Below are positions 1 through 6,550 of a DNA stretch of 11,421 nucleotides, piece after piece. Every line of letters begins with the position of its first letter. The stretch's first letter is position 1. This DNA is from CAUTUX01 sp963545485 (GTDB lineage: Bacteria; Bacillota; Clostridia; Christensenellales; CAG-917). The stretch lies in contig CAUUJG010000020.1 in assembly GCA_963545485.1 (NCBI GenBank), positions 1-11,421 of the forward strand. The letters are read 5' to 3'. Made by a program: the position numbers and the translations under genes. The notes beneath the pieces were generated by a model, which was not told where the DNA came from, searched no databases, and saw nothing but the letters and a program-made list of their open reading frames with translations.

Positions 1-163
1 TGTGTTTTGGGTTAAATGTTCTTGATGTCATTTTGTACAACTGTCAAAGATGGGTATTGTTAAATTGGTATAAAGGGTTTTAGACAAAAAAATCTGCTTT
101 GGATGTGGGGTAAAAGCAATATACAAAACATAATACAAAAAGGAGTTTTGACAAAAACCGTTA

Positions 164-193
164 TTGACTTTGGTTCTATATATTCTTTAAAAT
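164..193 (+). promoter_or_regulatory. Candidate sigma-A promoter for the SCP2-like/aminotransferase unit
   Basis: TTGACT (164-169) and TAAAAT (188-193) are each one base from consensus, with an 18-base spacer, and lie about 30 bases before the first gene. A second TTGACA at 148-153 has no good -10 at the right distance. The preceding bases 1-163 show no gene, terminator or convincing site beyond a short TTGTACAA palindrome at 33-40. This is a motif match only. Confidence 0.45.
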
Positions 194-224
194 TATATAT
201 ATCTAAATAAATAGGGGGAAACAA

Positions 225-1007
225 ATGGATAGCATAACAAAGGCTAGAATTAATTTATTTGCAGTGCTAAGAAATTTAGAAGATTTGTGCGAACTTGATA
301 TTGAATCACAAAAAATCATAAAAGATTCAAATATTGGGATTGAATTTCATGTTCCTGAAGTAGGAAGAGGAATCATAGAATTTAGGCATGGCAAATGCAA
401 ATTTACAAGAGTAGTTGATGGGAAAAAACATGGGGCAAGAGCGGGATTGCAATTGTTTTTTACATCGCCAGAGCACTTCAACAAGTTGATTGATGGGGAG
501 AAGACGGCACCTATTTTCTATAACATATTTGCTGTAGGATTTTTATTAAAGCAGTTTACTCAGCTCACTAATCGATTGACACATTTTTTGCAGCCTAAGC
601 CAGAAGAAAAAGAAGAATTATTGAAGGATGAAACATACTTTAAAATAAATACAACACTGACTGCATATACAGCTTTTTTTGCAATGGCAGAAATTGCGAA
701 TAGTGATTTTGTTGGAAGAGCAATTGCAAGAAGAATGCCAGATTGTAAGTTGCAATGCGGTGTTGAAGATGGATTTAAAATGACAGTTGCAGTAAAGCAA
801 CATGAAATGACAGTAACTAAGGGTGGAACGGATGAATGGAATGCCGAAATGATTTTTGCAGATTTAGAATTTGCACATAATTTGTTGAATGGAAAGACAT
901 CAAGCTTCACAGGTATGGGCACCGGTAAGTTTAAAGTAAGAGGTGCAGTTGAAATACTTGAACAAATGGCTAAGCTATTGAATCAAGTAGGAATATATCT
1001 AGGTTAG
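225..1007 (+). CDS. Tandem SCP2-like (sterol carrier protein fold) domain protein
   Basis: A 260-residue protein that appears to contain two SCP2-type lipid-binding folds joined by a helical linker. The C-terminal part (about residues 176-256) has the family pattern: alternating beta-strands, a short helix with NGK, then MGTGKFKVRG (231-240) before a final amphipathic helix (EILEQMAKLL), which matches the usual Gk.k.kGd plus helix ending of SCP2 domains. The N-terminal part (about 36-95) has a looser copy with GIIEFRHGKCKF and a DGEK turn. The linker (about 100-165) is rich in helix formers. There is no signal peptide or membrane segment, so it is probably cytosolic. AGGGGG at 213-218 sets the ATG start. 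The next gene follows after 10 bases, so the two are almost certainly cotranscribed. SCP2 domains generally hold a hydrophobic ligand; the ligand here is unknown. A second protein of the same plan is at 3450-4370. Confidence 0.72.
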   Translation: MDSITKARINLFAVLRNLEDLCELDIESQKIIKDSNIGIEFHVPEVGRGIIEFRHGKCKFTRVVDGKKHGARAGLQLFFTSPEHFNKLIDGEKTAPIFYNIFAVGFLLKQFTQLTNRLTHFLQPKPEEKEELLKDETYFKINTTLTAYTAFFAMAEIANSDFVGRAIARRMPDCKLQCGVEDGFKMTVAVKQHEMTVTKGGTDEWNAEMIFADLEFAHNLLNGKTSSFTGMGTGKFKVRGAVEILEQMAKLLNQVGIYLG

Positions 1008-1017
1008 GGAGGAAAAC

Positions 1018-2307
1018 ATGGAGTTAAAATATCAACCAAAAAAAATTATTAAAGTTGCAAAAAGTCAGGAGATGTTCAAAAGAGCATTAAATGTAATTCC
1101 TGCTGGAATATATGGACATTTAGGTCCTGCAGAAGGATGTATGATTCCTATCGAAAATTATCCTTTATATATGTCAAAAGTTCAAGGTGCGTATATTTGG
1201 GATTTAGATGGCAATAAAATCATAGACTATATGTGTGCATATGGTCCAAACTTTTTAGGATATAATGATCCGGATGTAGATGCGGCAGCTATGGAACAGC
1301 TAAAAAAAGGAAACTGCACAACATTGGTAAGCGATATTACTGTTGAATTTGCTGAAAAGATGGTTGAGACAATCAATATGGCTGATTGGGCATTTTTTGC
1401 TAAAAACGGCGGAGATGTAACGGCATTTTCAGCAATGATTGCAAGAGCATATACGAATAGAAAGAAGATGGTTCTAGTTAGAGGATTTTATCATGGTGTT
1501 GCTCCATGGATGCAGAAACTTGGATACGCTGGTGTTGTAGAAGAAGATTTATCAAACAACTTATATATTGACTTTAATGCTCCAGAACAGTTGGAAGCAT
1601 TATGTAAAAAGTATCCAAATCAGATTGCAGGATTGATAGCTACACCTTATTTTCATCCTACATTTGGGGACAATATATTGCCACCAGAAGGGTACTGGCC
1701 ACGTATAAGAGAAATATGCGATAAAAATGGAATTGTTTTGATTATAGATGATGTTAGAGCAGGATTCAGAATAGATATGAAGGGAAGCGATTATCATTAT
1801 GGAATTAAATCCGATTTATCATGTTTCTGTAAAGCGATAGCGAATGGATATAATGTTTCTTGTATTACAGGACAAGAGAAGTTAAAAAATGCGGCTTCAG
1901 ATATTGCTTATACTGGTTCATACTGGTTATCAGCAGTACCATTTGCTGCCGGAATTGCAACATTGAAAAAAGCAAAAGAGATTGATGCAGTTGAAGGAAA
2001 TAGAAAGAAAGGAATCAAATTAACAGAAGGTCTTAAAGAAGTTGCTCGAGATAATGGATTTGATTTGAGAGTTACGGGTGAACCAGCAATGTTCTATATG
2101 AGACTCGGCAATGATTTGCCATCGACATTGTTGCATCAAGAATGGGTAGCTGAATGTGTAAAAAGAGGAGTATTTTTTACATCACATCACAATCACTTTA
2201 TCAATGCTGCACTTACAGATGCTGACTTCCAGTATACTTGGGAAGTTGCTGATGAGGCGTATAAAGTAGTTAGAGCAAAGCATCCAGAGGCAAATTATAT
2301 AAATTAG
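1018..2307 (+). CDS. Class III PLP-dependent aminotransferase, glutamate-1-semialdehyde aminomutase-like fold
   Basis: A 429-residue fold-type I PLP enzyme of the class III aminotransferase family. Visible PLP-site elements are the phosphate-binding NGGD turn (130-133), the aromatic YHG (158-160), IIDDVRAGFR (242-251) whose Asp244 should contact the pyridine nitrogen, Lys272 in CFCKAIANGY as the Schiff-base lysine, and the TGSY segment (299-302) reaching in from the partner subunit. Length matches HemL (about 427-430), and the protein should be a cytosolic dimer. It is unlikely to be true HemL: the HemL-type NSGTEA segment is replaced by NGGDVTA, and no haem genes are nearby. The substrate is therefore unknown; annotate as an aspartate-aminotransferase-family protein or aminomutase-like enzyme. 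The Shine-Dalgarno GGGAGG overlaps the stop codon of the preceding SCP2-like gene, so the two are tightly coupled. Confidence 0.85.
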   Translation: MELKYQPKKIIKVAKSQEMFKRALNVIPAGIYGHLGPAEGCMIPIENYPLYMSKVQGAYIWDLDGNKIIDYMCAYGPNFLGYNDPDVDAAAMEQLKKGNCTTLVSDITVEFAEKMVETINMADWAFFAKNGGDVTAFSAMIARAYTNRKKMVLVRGFYHGVAPWMQKLGYAGVVEEDLSNNLYIDFNAPEQLEALCKKYPNQIAGLIATPYFHPTFGDNILPPEGYWPRIREICDKNGIVLIIDDVRAGFRIDMKGSDYHYGIKSDLSCFCKAIANGYNVSCITGQEKLKNAASDIAYTGSYWLSAVPFAAGIATLKKAKEIDAVEGNRKKGIKLTEGLKEVARDNGFDLRVTGEPAMFYMRLGNDLPSTLLHQEWVAECVKRGVFFTSHHNHFINAALTDADFQYTWEVADEAYKVVRAKHPEANYIN

Positions 2308-2332
2308 TTTAAAATAAAAAGGTATCATAGAC

Positions 2333-2351
2333 TGCCAACTTAGTTGTGGCA
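2333..2351 (+). terminator. Weak hairpin after the aminotransferase gene
   Basis: TGCC-AAC, loop TTA, then GTT-(GT)-GGCA can form a 7-bp stem with a two-base bulge, followed by an AT-rich but interrupted T tract (ACTTTATTATAAT). It lies 25 bases after the stop codon. It is weaker than the two terminators further downstream, so read-through into the peroxiredoxin gene is possible. Confidence 0.25.
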
Positions 2352-2399
2352 CTTTATTATAATCATGGAGTTTAAGAATATTAACTTTTATAAATTTGT

Positions 2400-2427
2400 T
2401 TGCAACAAGCAGTATGATTAATATAAA
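2400..2427 (+). promoter_or_regulatory. Candidate promoter for the peroxiredoxin gene
   Basis: TTGCAA (2400-2405) and TATAAA (2422-2427) with a 16-base spacer, ending 34 bases before the start codon. The -10 is one base from consensus and the -35 two. It would give the peroxiredoxin its own transcript. No convincing PerR operator was found around it. Confidence 0.4.
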
Positions 2428-2461
2428 ATGAAGTTATTCTTTAATTGATAGGAGGAATAAA

Positions 2462-3181
2462 ATGAAAAAAGAAATAATTGAAGAAGTAAAAGAAATAGCT
2501 ATAGAAACTGAAGAACAAAGGTTACCAATGTTAGGTGAAAAAGCACCTTATTTTGAAACCATTACAACAAATGGTAATTTGTGCTTCCCTAATGATTATG
2601 CGGGTAAATGGGTTGTTTTTTTCTCGCATCCAGCAGATTTTACACCAGTATGTACAACAGAATTTATGACATTCCAGAGTAGATATGCAGAATTTAAAAA
2701 ATTAAATACTGAGTTGCTTGGATTATCAATTGATTCAATATTTTCACATATTGCATGGATTAATAGTATTAAGAAATATCAATACAAGGATATTAAGGAT
2801 CAGGAGATAATGTTCCCTGTAATTCCAGATATTAAGCAGGATGTAGCGAAATTATACAATATGGTACATCCTAACATTTCAACAACAAATGCCATAAGAG
2901 CGGTATTTATCATTGACCCAAATGGAATTATTAGAACTATATTGTATTATCCTGCATCAACTGGAAGAAATTTTGATGAGATAATAAGAATACTTATTGC
3001 ATTACAAACTTCTGATAAGGAGCAATGTGCAACACCTGCAGATTGGAAGCCAGGCGAGGATGTTATTGTTCCACCAGCTACATCTGTAAGCGAAGCACGT
3101 AAGCGTTTAGCTAATCAAGATGGATTTACATCATGCCAGGATTGGTTCTTGTGCTTTAAAAAGTCTAAATCAAAGCAATAA
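2462..3181 (+). CDS. Peroxiredoxin, AhpC/TSA superfamily, Prx6-like with C-terminal cysteines
   Basis: A 239-residue thiol peroxidase that should reduce hydrogen peroxide or alkyl hydroperoxides in the cytosol. The active-site segment HPADFTPVC (56-64) supplies the peroxidatic Cys64 with Pro57 and Thr61, and Arg146 in NAIRAVFI is the conserved arginine. The long C-terminal arm after residue 180 and the length place it in the Prx6-like group. Cys225 and Cys231 (SCQDWFLC) are six residues apart, as in archaeal homologues such as the Aeropyrum enzyme, and may act in resolution; Cys199 is an additional cysteine. About 20 charged residues (MKKEIIEEVKEIAIE...) precede the usual start of the fold at LPMLGEKAP, an N-terminal extension. 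AGGAGG at 2450-2455 fixes the start. It probably forms a single-gene unit with its own promoter and terminator. It protects against oxidants, consistent with an anaerobe; the electron donor cannot be read from the window. Confidence 0.92.
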   Translation: MKKEIIEEVKEIAIETEEQRLPMLGEKAPYFETITTNGNLCFPNDYAGKWVVFFSHPADFTPVCTTEFMTFQSRYAEFKKLNTELLGLSIDSIFSHIAWINSIKKYQYKDIKDQEIMFPVIPDIKQDVAKLYNMVHPNISTTNAIRAVFIIDPNGIIRTILYYPASTGRNFDEIIRILIALQTSDKEQCATPADWKPGEDVIVPPATSVSEARKRLANQDGFTSCQDWFLCFKKSKSKQ

Positions 3182-3206
3182 AAAATCAAAAAACAAAATA
3201 ACGGAT

Positions 3207-3241
3207 TAGATGTGCTATTTTAGTGCATCTAGTTCTTTTTT
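3207..3241 (+). terminator. Rho-independent terminator of the peroxiredoxin gene
   Basis: A 9-bp stem (TAGATGTGC pairing with GTGCATCTA, two G-U pairs) around a 7-base loop, followed by GTTCTTTTTT. It starts 26 bases after the stop codon and has the correct polarity. Confidence 0.8.
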
Positions 3242-3371
3242 AGCCACAAGCACTGTTTTTTATTTGGAATATATAGAAACTTTTGTGTTTAGAAATACAT
3301 ATGAATATTGTAGTTTTGAAATGTGCTCTTTAGTGGAAATGACAGAAAATTTTAAAAATAAAGATTAAATA

Positions 3372-3405
3372 GATTATTAACTAAAGAGGGTACTAATTAA
3401 TAATC
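3372..3405. repeat. 12-bp inverted repeat in the convergent intergenic region
   Basis: GATTATTAACTA (3372-3383) faces TAATTAATAATC (3394-3405); 11 of 12 positions pair around a 10-base loop containing GAGGG. There is no T tract directly after it in either direction. It lies just outside the 3' hairpin of the minus-strand operon. It could be a backup transcript-end structure or a protein-binding site; the sequence does not decide. Confidence 0.5.
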
Positions 3406-3415
3406 AAAAAATTTT

Positions 3416-3440
3416 AAAAGGGAAGAAGACCTTCCCTTTT
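3416..3440 (-). terminator. Terminator of the transketolase/SCP2-like operon, probably bidirectional
   Basis: A perfect 10-bp stem, AAAAGGGAAG with CTTCCCTTTT, around a 5-base loop, sitting 9 bases after the stop codon of the minus-strand SCP2-like gene. On the minus strand it is followed by AAAATTTTTTG. On the plus strand the right arm runs into TTTTTAATTTC, so it could also stop transcripts leaking past the peroxiredoxin terminator. Confidence 0.82.
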
Positions 3441-3449
3441 TAATTTCTA

Positions 3450-4370
3450 TTATTTCTTTGGTGGTGGTACAAGCAAGGATTGGCAAGATGCCATAATTTC
3501 ATTGAACTTAGGTGCGTAGCTGTCTCCAGAACCAATAATTGCAACATAATGTCTAGCAACACATTCAACAAATTCATATTTGCCAGTTAACAATGCCAAA
3601 CAGCCATCTGGGTTTACAAAATCAAATAAAACAAATGGACGTTTTCTTTCATAAATTCCACGACCAGCTTTTGTATTACCTGCCTTTACTCTTAAATATG
3701 CTCCAATTGGAGGATATATTTCTTTCCCGTTTTTGTCTAAAGTTGCACCAACCTGGAATTGATATATTCTATCAGATTGATTTTTTGCCCAATCAACCAT
3801 AGGAGCCCATGCCAGCTTGTTTGCACTGGATAGAGCAGTTGTGATCAAGTACAGTGACATTTTAACTTTTAAATACTGGTTAAGAGGATCTTTTGCTGTT
3901 GGATTAAACTTAGGACCAGTTTTAGTAAGTTCCATCATCAGACCTAAGAATGGGAAGAACGCTTTTTTAGACATGTTTTTAAATATGCAAGGTAAAATAC
4001 CCATTGCATCAGACGCTTTAGCTCCTTTAAAAACCCCAAGTAATGTTTTTATACTTTTAAAATGCATATCAATTACTTCCAAACTTTCAAGTTTGGAACC
4101 ATCTTCCATTTCAATATATCCAGGATAATCTCCTTGAACTACTTTAAAACGTTTTTTAAATGCGGATTTTTCAGCAACCTGCTCGTCTAGGAACACGATG
4201 TAGCATGATACAGGATTTGCATCATCATCAGCTCTGAACGAAACAATAGCATTTATATTCTTAAATTTCTTAATATGTTTTGCTGATTCAGTTAAAGGGA
4301 CTTTCATTGCGGGAAATGCCGCACGGAAGAATAACTTTGCAGTCAAAACATCTGTTTCATTAGCTTTCAT
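3450..4370 (-). CDS. Second tandem SCP2-like domain protein
   Basis: A 306-residue protein, probably cytosolic, with no signal peptide or long membrane helix. The C-terminal part (about 222-295) resembles an SCP2 domain: strand RPFVLFDFVNPDG, LLTGKYEFVECVARHYVAIIGSG and a terminal helix with FNEIM. The N-terminal part (about 35-115) is a more divergent strand-rich domain ending in a helix (MHFKSIKTLLGVFKG). The linker (about 125-200) carries YLKVKMSLYLITTALSSAN (166-184), which parallels YFKINTTLTAYTAFFAM (138-154) in the protein at 225-1007, so the two look like distant relatives with the same plan. It is the last gene of the minus-strand unit, 22 bases after the transketolase C-subunit gene, with a weak GGGG ribosome site at 4378-4381. 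The role is unknown; binding of a hydrophobic ligand is inferred from the fold only. The proline/lysine tail PPPKK is a small oddity. Confidence 0.58.
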   Translation of the reverse strand: MKANETDVLTAKLFFRAAFPAMKVPLTESAKHIKKFKNINAIVSFRADDDANPVSCYIVFLDEQVAEKSAFKKRFKVVQGDYPGYIEMEDGSKLESLEVIDMHFKSIKTLLGVFKGAKASDAMGILPCIFKNMSKKAFFPFLGLMMELTKTGPKFNPTAKDPLNQYLKVKMSLYLITTALSSANKLAWAPMVDWAKNQSDRIYQFQVGATLDKNGKEIYPPIGAYLRVKAGNTKAGRGIYERKRPFVLFDFVNPDGCLALLTGKYEFVECVARHYVAIIGSGDSYAPKFNEIMASCQSLLVPPPKK

Positions 4371-4392
4371 AACTTAACCCCACAAAACAAGA

Positions 4393-5400
4393 CTAATCTT
4401 CATCAGACCAATCTTCATCAGCTTCAATTTCTTTTCCTAATAATTCTTTAACTGTCTCTACAATACCTGAAGAGTCAAGTTTGTATCTTGCATACAAATC
4501 TTCAGGGTAGCCAATAACACTGAATTCATCTGGAATACCAAGTTTTGTAAAGGCACAACCCTTACCGGATTCGGCAATAACTGAAGCAACTGCATCACCT
4601 AATCCACCCATGATATTATGTTCTTCAATAGTTAAGATTCTTCTTGTATCAAGAACTGCTTTCATTATAGCTTCTTTATCTATAGGTTTAATTGTGTGCA
4701 TGTTAAGAACACGGACAGTAATACCATCACGTTTTAATTCTTTTGCAGCTTCTAAAGCTTGCAAAGTAGGAGTTCCGCAAACAATAATTGTTAAATCAGA
4801 ACCTTCATGCAACTGCATTGCTTTTCCAATTTGGAAATCGAAATTTTCATTATCGTGCATAGGTGGCTCAAAACCACGACCGACTCTCATATAGAAAGGT
4901 CCAGGAATATCAACACAAGCACGAACTGCTTTTGCTGTTTCAAAACCATCTGCTGGTATAACAACAGTCATGTTAGGGATAGCACGCATAACCGCGATAT
5001 CTTCAATACAGTGGTGTGTTGTTCCAGCTGTTCCAAAAGATAATCCACCATGGGTTGCAATAACCTTTACAGGCAATTTCTGATAAGCACAGTCTGTTCT
5101 TATCTGTTCACCACCTCTTAAGCAAGCAAAAATTGCGAATGTTGATGCAAATGGAATTAAACCGGTTTTTGCCAAACCTGCAGCAACACCAAACAAGTTT
5201 TGTTCAGCGATACCTACATTAAACAATCTGTCAGGGAATTTATCTCCCAAAAACGCTATATTAGTTGATTTTGCTAAGTCAGCAGTAACGCCAACAATAC
5301 GTGGATCTTTCTCGTTTAATTCTGCAAGAACACGTCCATAAATTTCTCTTGATGCCATTTTATTCGCATCATAAACTGACCATGAAGTTCCTTCTGCCAT
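4393..5400 (-). CDS. Transketolase, C-terminal (pyrimidine-binding plus C-domain) subunit
   Basis: The second half of a split transketolase, 335 residues. The pyrimidine-binding domain (about 14-180) has NVGIAEQN with the catalytic Glu66 that activates thiamine diphosphate, the GGLSFGTAGTTHHCIED segment (118-134, including His129/His130) and the phosphate-side FYMRVGR (169-175). The C-terminal transketolase domain follows (about 195-320; VCGTPTLQALEAA, EEHNIMGGLGDAV). With its partner it should transfer two-carbon ketol units in the non-oxidative pentose phosphate pathway. A final acidic tail (EADEDWSDED) extends beyond the usual end of the chain. AGGAGG on the minus strand (5406-5411) sets the start, 17 bases after the partner's stop codon. 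Related DXP synthases share the fold, but here the N and C halves are separate genes in transketolase order, which favours transketolase. Confidence 0.93.
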   Translation of the reverse strand: MAEGTSWSVYDANKMASREIYGRVLAELNEKDPRIVGVTADLAKSTNIAFLGDKFPDRLFNVGIAEQNLFGVAAGLAKTGLIPFASTFAIFACLRGGEQIRTDCAYQKLPVKVIATHGGLSFGTAGTTHHCIEDIAVMRAIPNMTVVIPADGFETAKAVRACVDIPGPFYMRVGRGFEPPMHDNENFDFQIGKAMQLHEGSDLTIIVCGTPTLQALEAAKELKRDGITVRVLNMHTIKPIDKEAIMKAVLDTRRILTIEEHNIMGGLGDAVASVIAESGKGCAFTKLGIPDEFSVIGYPEDLYARYKLDSSGIVETVKELLGKEIEADEDWSDED

Positions 5401-5417
5401 AATTTCCTCCTATTCCC

Positions 5418-6248
5418 TTAATTCATCGATTTAATATCGTTAATTGCTTCTTTTTTCAGATCTGAGTTAATAGCACCGTAATGCCACTGAACTTTACCTT
5501 GGAATTGTTTTACACCAAAGCCTTTTTCGGTTTCTGAAATAATACATGTTGGCGAGCCTTTATGAGCCCAAGCTTCAGCCAAAGCTTTATCAACTTGTTC
5601 CATATCATTTCCGTTACATACAATTACATGCCAATTAAATGCTTTTAATTTTGCATCAAGTGGATTTAATGCCATAACTTCTTCGGTAGGACCGTCGATC
5701 ATCATTTTGTTTCTATCTATAATACAAATAAGATTTTCCAATTTATAGTGGGCACCAGCCATGAAAGCTTCCCAGTTTGACCCTTCACCAAGTTCACCAT
5801 CGCCGGTTATACATACAACCTTTGCATTAATTTTTTGATATCTTAATCCGAGAGCCATGCCGACAGCCATTGGCATACCGTGACCCAAAGATCCAGTAGA
5901 TGCATCGCAACCAGTGATTTTCTTTGAATCTGGATGCATACCGTATGCTGACTCATATTTGTTAAATGTCTTAAGTGATTCCATAGGTACGAAACCACGC
6001 ATTGCAAGTGTAGGAACATATCCCAAAGCACAGTGACCCTTTGATAAAATGAATCTATCTCTTTCTTTCATATCTGGTTTTTTAGGATCAATATTGAGAT
6101 ATTTAAAATATAGAGCAGTCAACATATCTGCGACAGAAAGCGAACCGCCTACATGACCTGATCCGGCATTAAAAGTTGTTTCGATTATGTTTATACGTAA
6201 CTCTTTAGCCTTATCTTTTAATTCTTGTACTGATAAATTATTTGGCAT
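5418..6248 (-). CDS. Transketolase, N-terminal (thiamine diphosphate-binding) subunit
   Basis: The first half of a split transketolase, 276 residues. The start chosen is MPNNLSVQEL, because AAGGAGG lies 9 bases upstream and a promoter -10 lies between it and the farther in-frame ATG at 6311. Visible family residues are His32 in GSGHVGG, His72 in SKGHCALG, His105 in GMHPDS, His123 in GSLGHGMPMAVGMAL, and the ThDP/metal motif beginning GDGELGEG (149-156) and ending with Asn180 in IIDRNK. The chain stops after the PP domain, as in other clostridial N-subunits of about 270-280 residues, so the partner encoded at 4393-5400 is needed for activity. It acts in the cytosol, moving ketol units between sugar phosphates and so supplying pentose phosphates and erythrose 4-phosphate. 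It is the first gene of a three-gene minus-strand unit. Confidence 0.94.
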   Translation of the reverse strand: MPNNLSVQELKDKAKELRINIIETTFNAGSGHVGGSLSVADMLTALYFKYLNIDPKKPDMKERDRFILSKGHCALGYVPTLAMRGFVPMESLKTFNKYESAYGMHPDSKKITGCDASTGSLGHGMPMAVGMALGLRYQKINAKVVCITGDGELGEGSNWEAFMAGAHYKLENLICIIDRNKMMIDGPTEEVMALNPLDAKLKAFNWHVIVCNGNDMEQVDKALAEAWAHKGSPTCIISETEKGFGVKQFQGKVQWHYGAINSDLKKEAINDIKSMN

Positions 6249-6257
6249 AATTTTGCC

Positions 6258-6264
6258 CCTCCTT
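6258..6264 (-). promoter_or_regulatory. Ribosome binding site that decides the transketolase N-subunit start
   Basis: AAGGAGG on the minus strand, within a G-rich GGGGAAGGAGGGGC tract, 9 bases before ATG at 6248. The upstream in-frame ATG at 6311 has no such site. Confidence 0.85.
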
Positions 6265-6294
6265 CCCCTAAGATGAGTAAAAACTCTATAAACA

Positions 6295-6324
6295 ATTTTA
6301 AAGCATTGCAAACATTCATTTCAA
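6295..6324 (-). promoter_or_regulatory. Candidate promoter of the transketolase/SCP2-like operon
   Basis: On the minus strand, TTGAAA (6324-6319) and TAAAAT (6300-6295), each one base from consensus, with an 18-base spacer. The expected transcript starts near 6288, giving a leader of about 40 bases that includes the strong ribosome site. The 18-base spacer and the TAAAAT -10 are the same as in the candidate promoter at 164-193. Confidence 0.5.
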
Positions 6325-6550
6325 TAGTAAAAACCGACAAAATGATGAGAATAGTTTATTTAAATTGCTAAATTGCTATTTAAGCGGTGTGATAATTTGA
6401 AAAACAGTTAAAAAATAAAAAAGACTGAAGTTTAGAAATAGCCAGGTATAATGGATAGAAATAAAAAAAGTAAATTGACAAGAAGAAAGCAGTGTTTCAT
6501 AAGAAACAATAGAAAAAAAGAAATACATACAGAGTCATATCATATGAACA

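Noticed and set aside
33..40. TTGTACAA palindrome at the window start as an operator
   Set aside because: An 8-bp palindrome is expected by chance in AT-rich DNA, and no promoter overlaps it.
1018..2307. Calling the PLP enzyme hemL
   Set aside because: Fold, length and lysine fit, but the NSGTEA signature is replaced and no haem genes are near; only a family-level name is supported.
2357..2375. Possible PerR operator before the peroxiredoxin gene
   Set aside because: Only the left half TTATAAT is present; the expected right half ATTATAA does not match.
4610..5043. Open frames on the plus strand opposite the transketolase C-subunit
   Set aside because: They are antisense shadows of a well-supported gene, with no ribosome sites or family resemblance.
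6249..6311. Upstream in-frame ATG that would add 21 residues to the transketolase N-subunit
   Set aside because: It lies upstream of the expected transcript start, has no ribosome site, and the added residues do not belong to the family; the strong AAGGAGG points to 6248.
6475..6508. Plus-strand TTGACA with CATAAG and a TGTTTC/GAAACA hairpin, suggesting a small RNA
   Set aside because: The -10 is weak, the hairpin has no following T tract on this strand, and no gene or recognisable RNA lies downstream.
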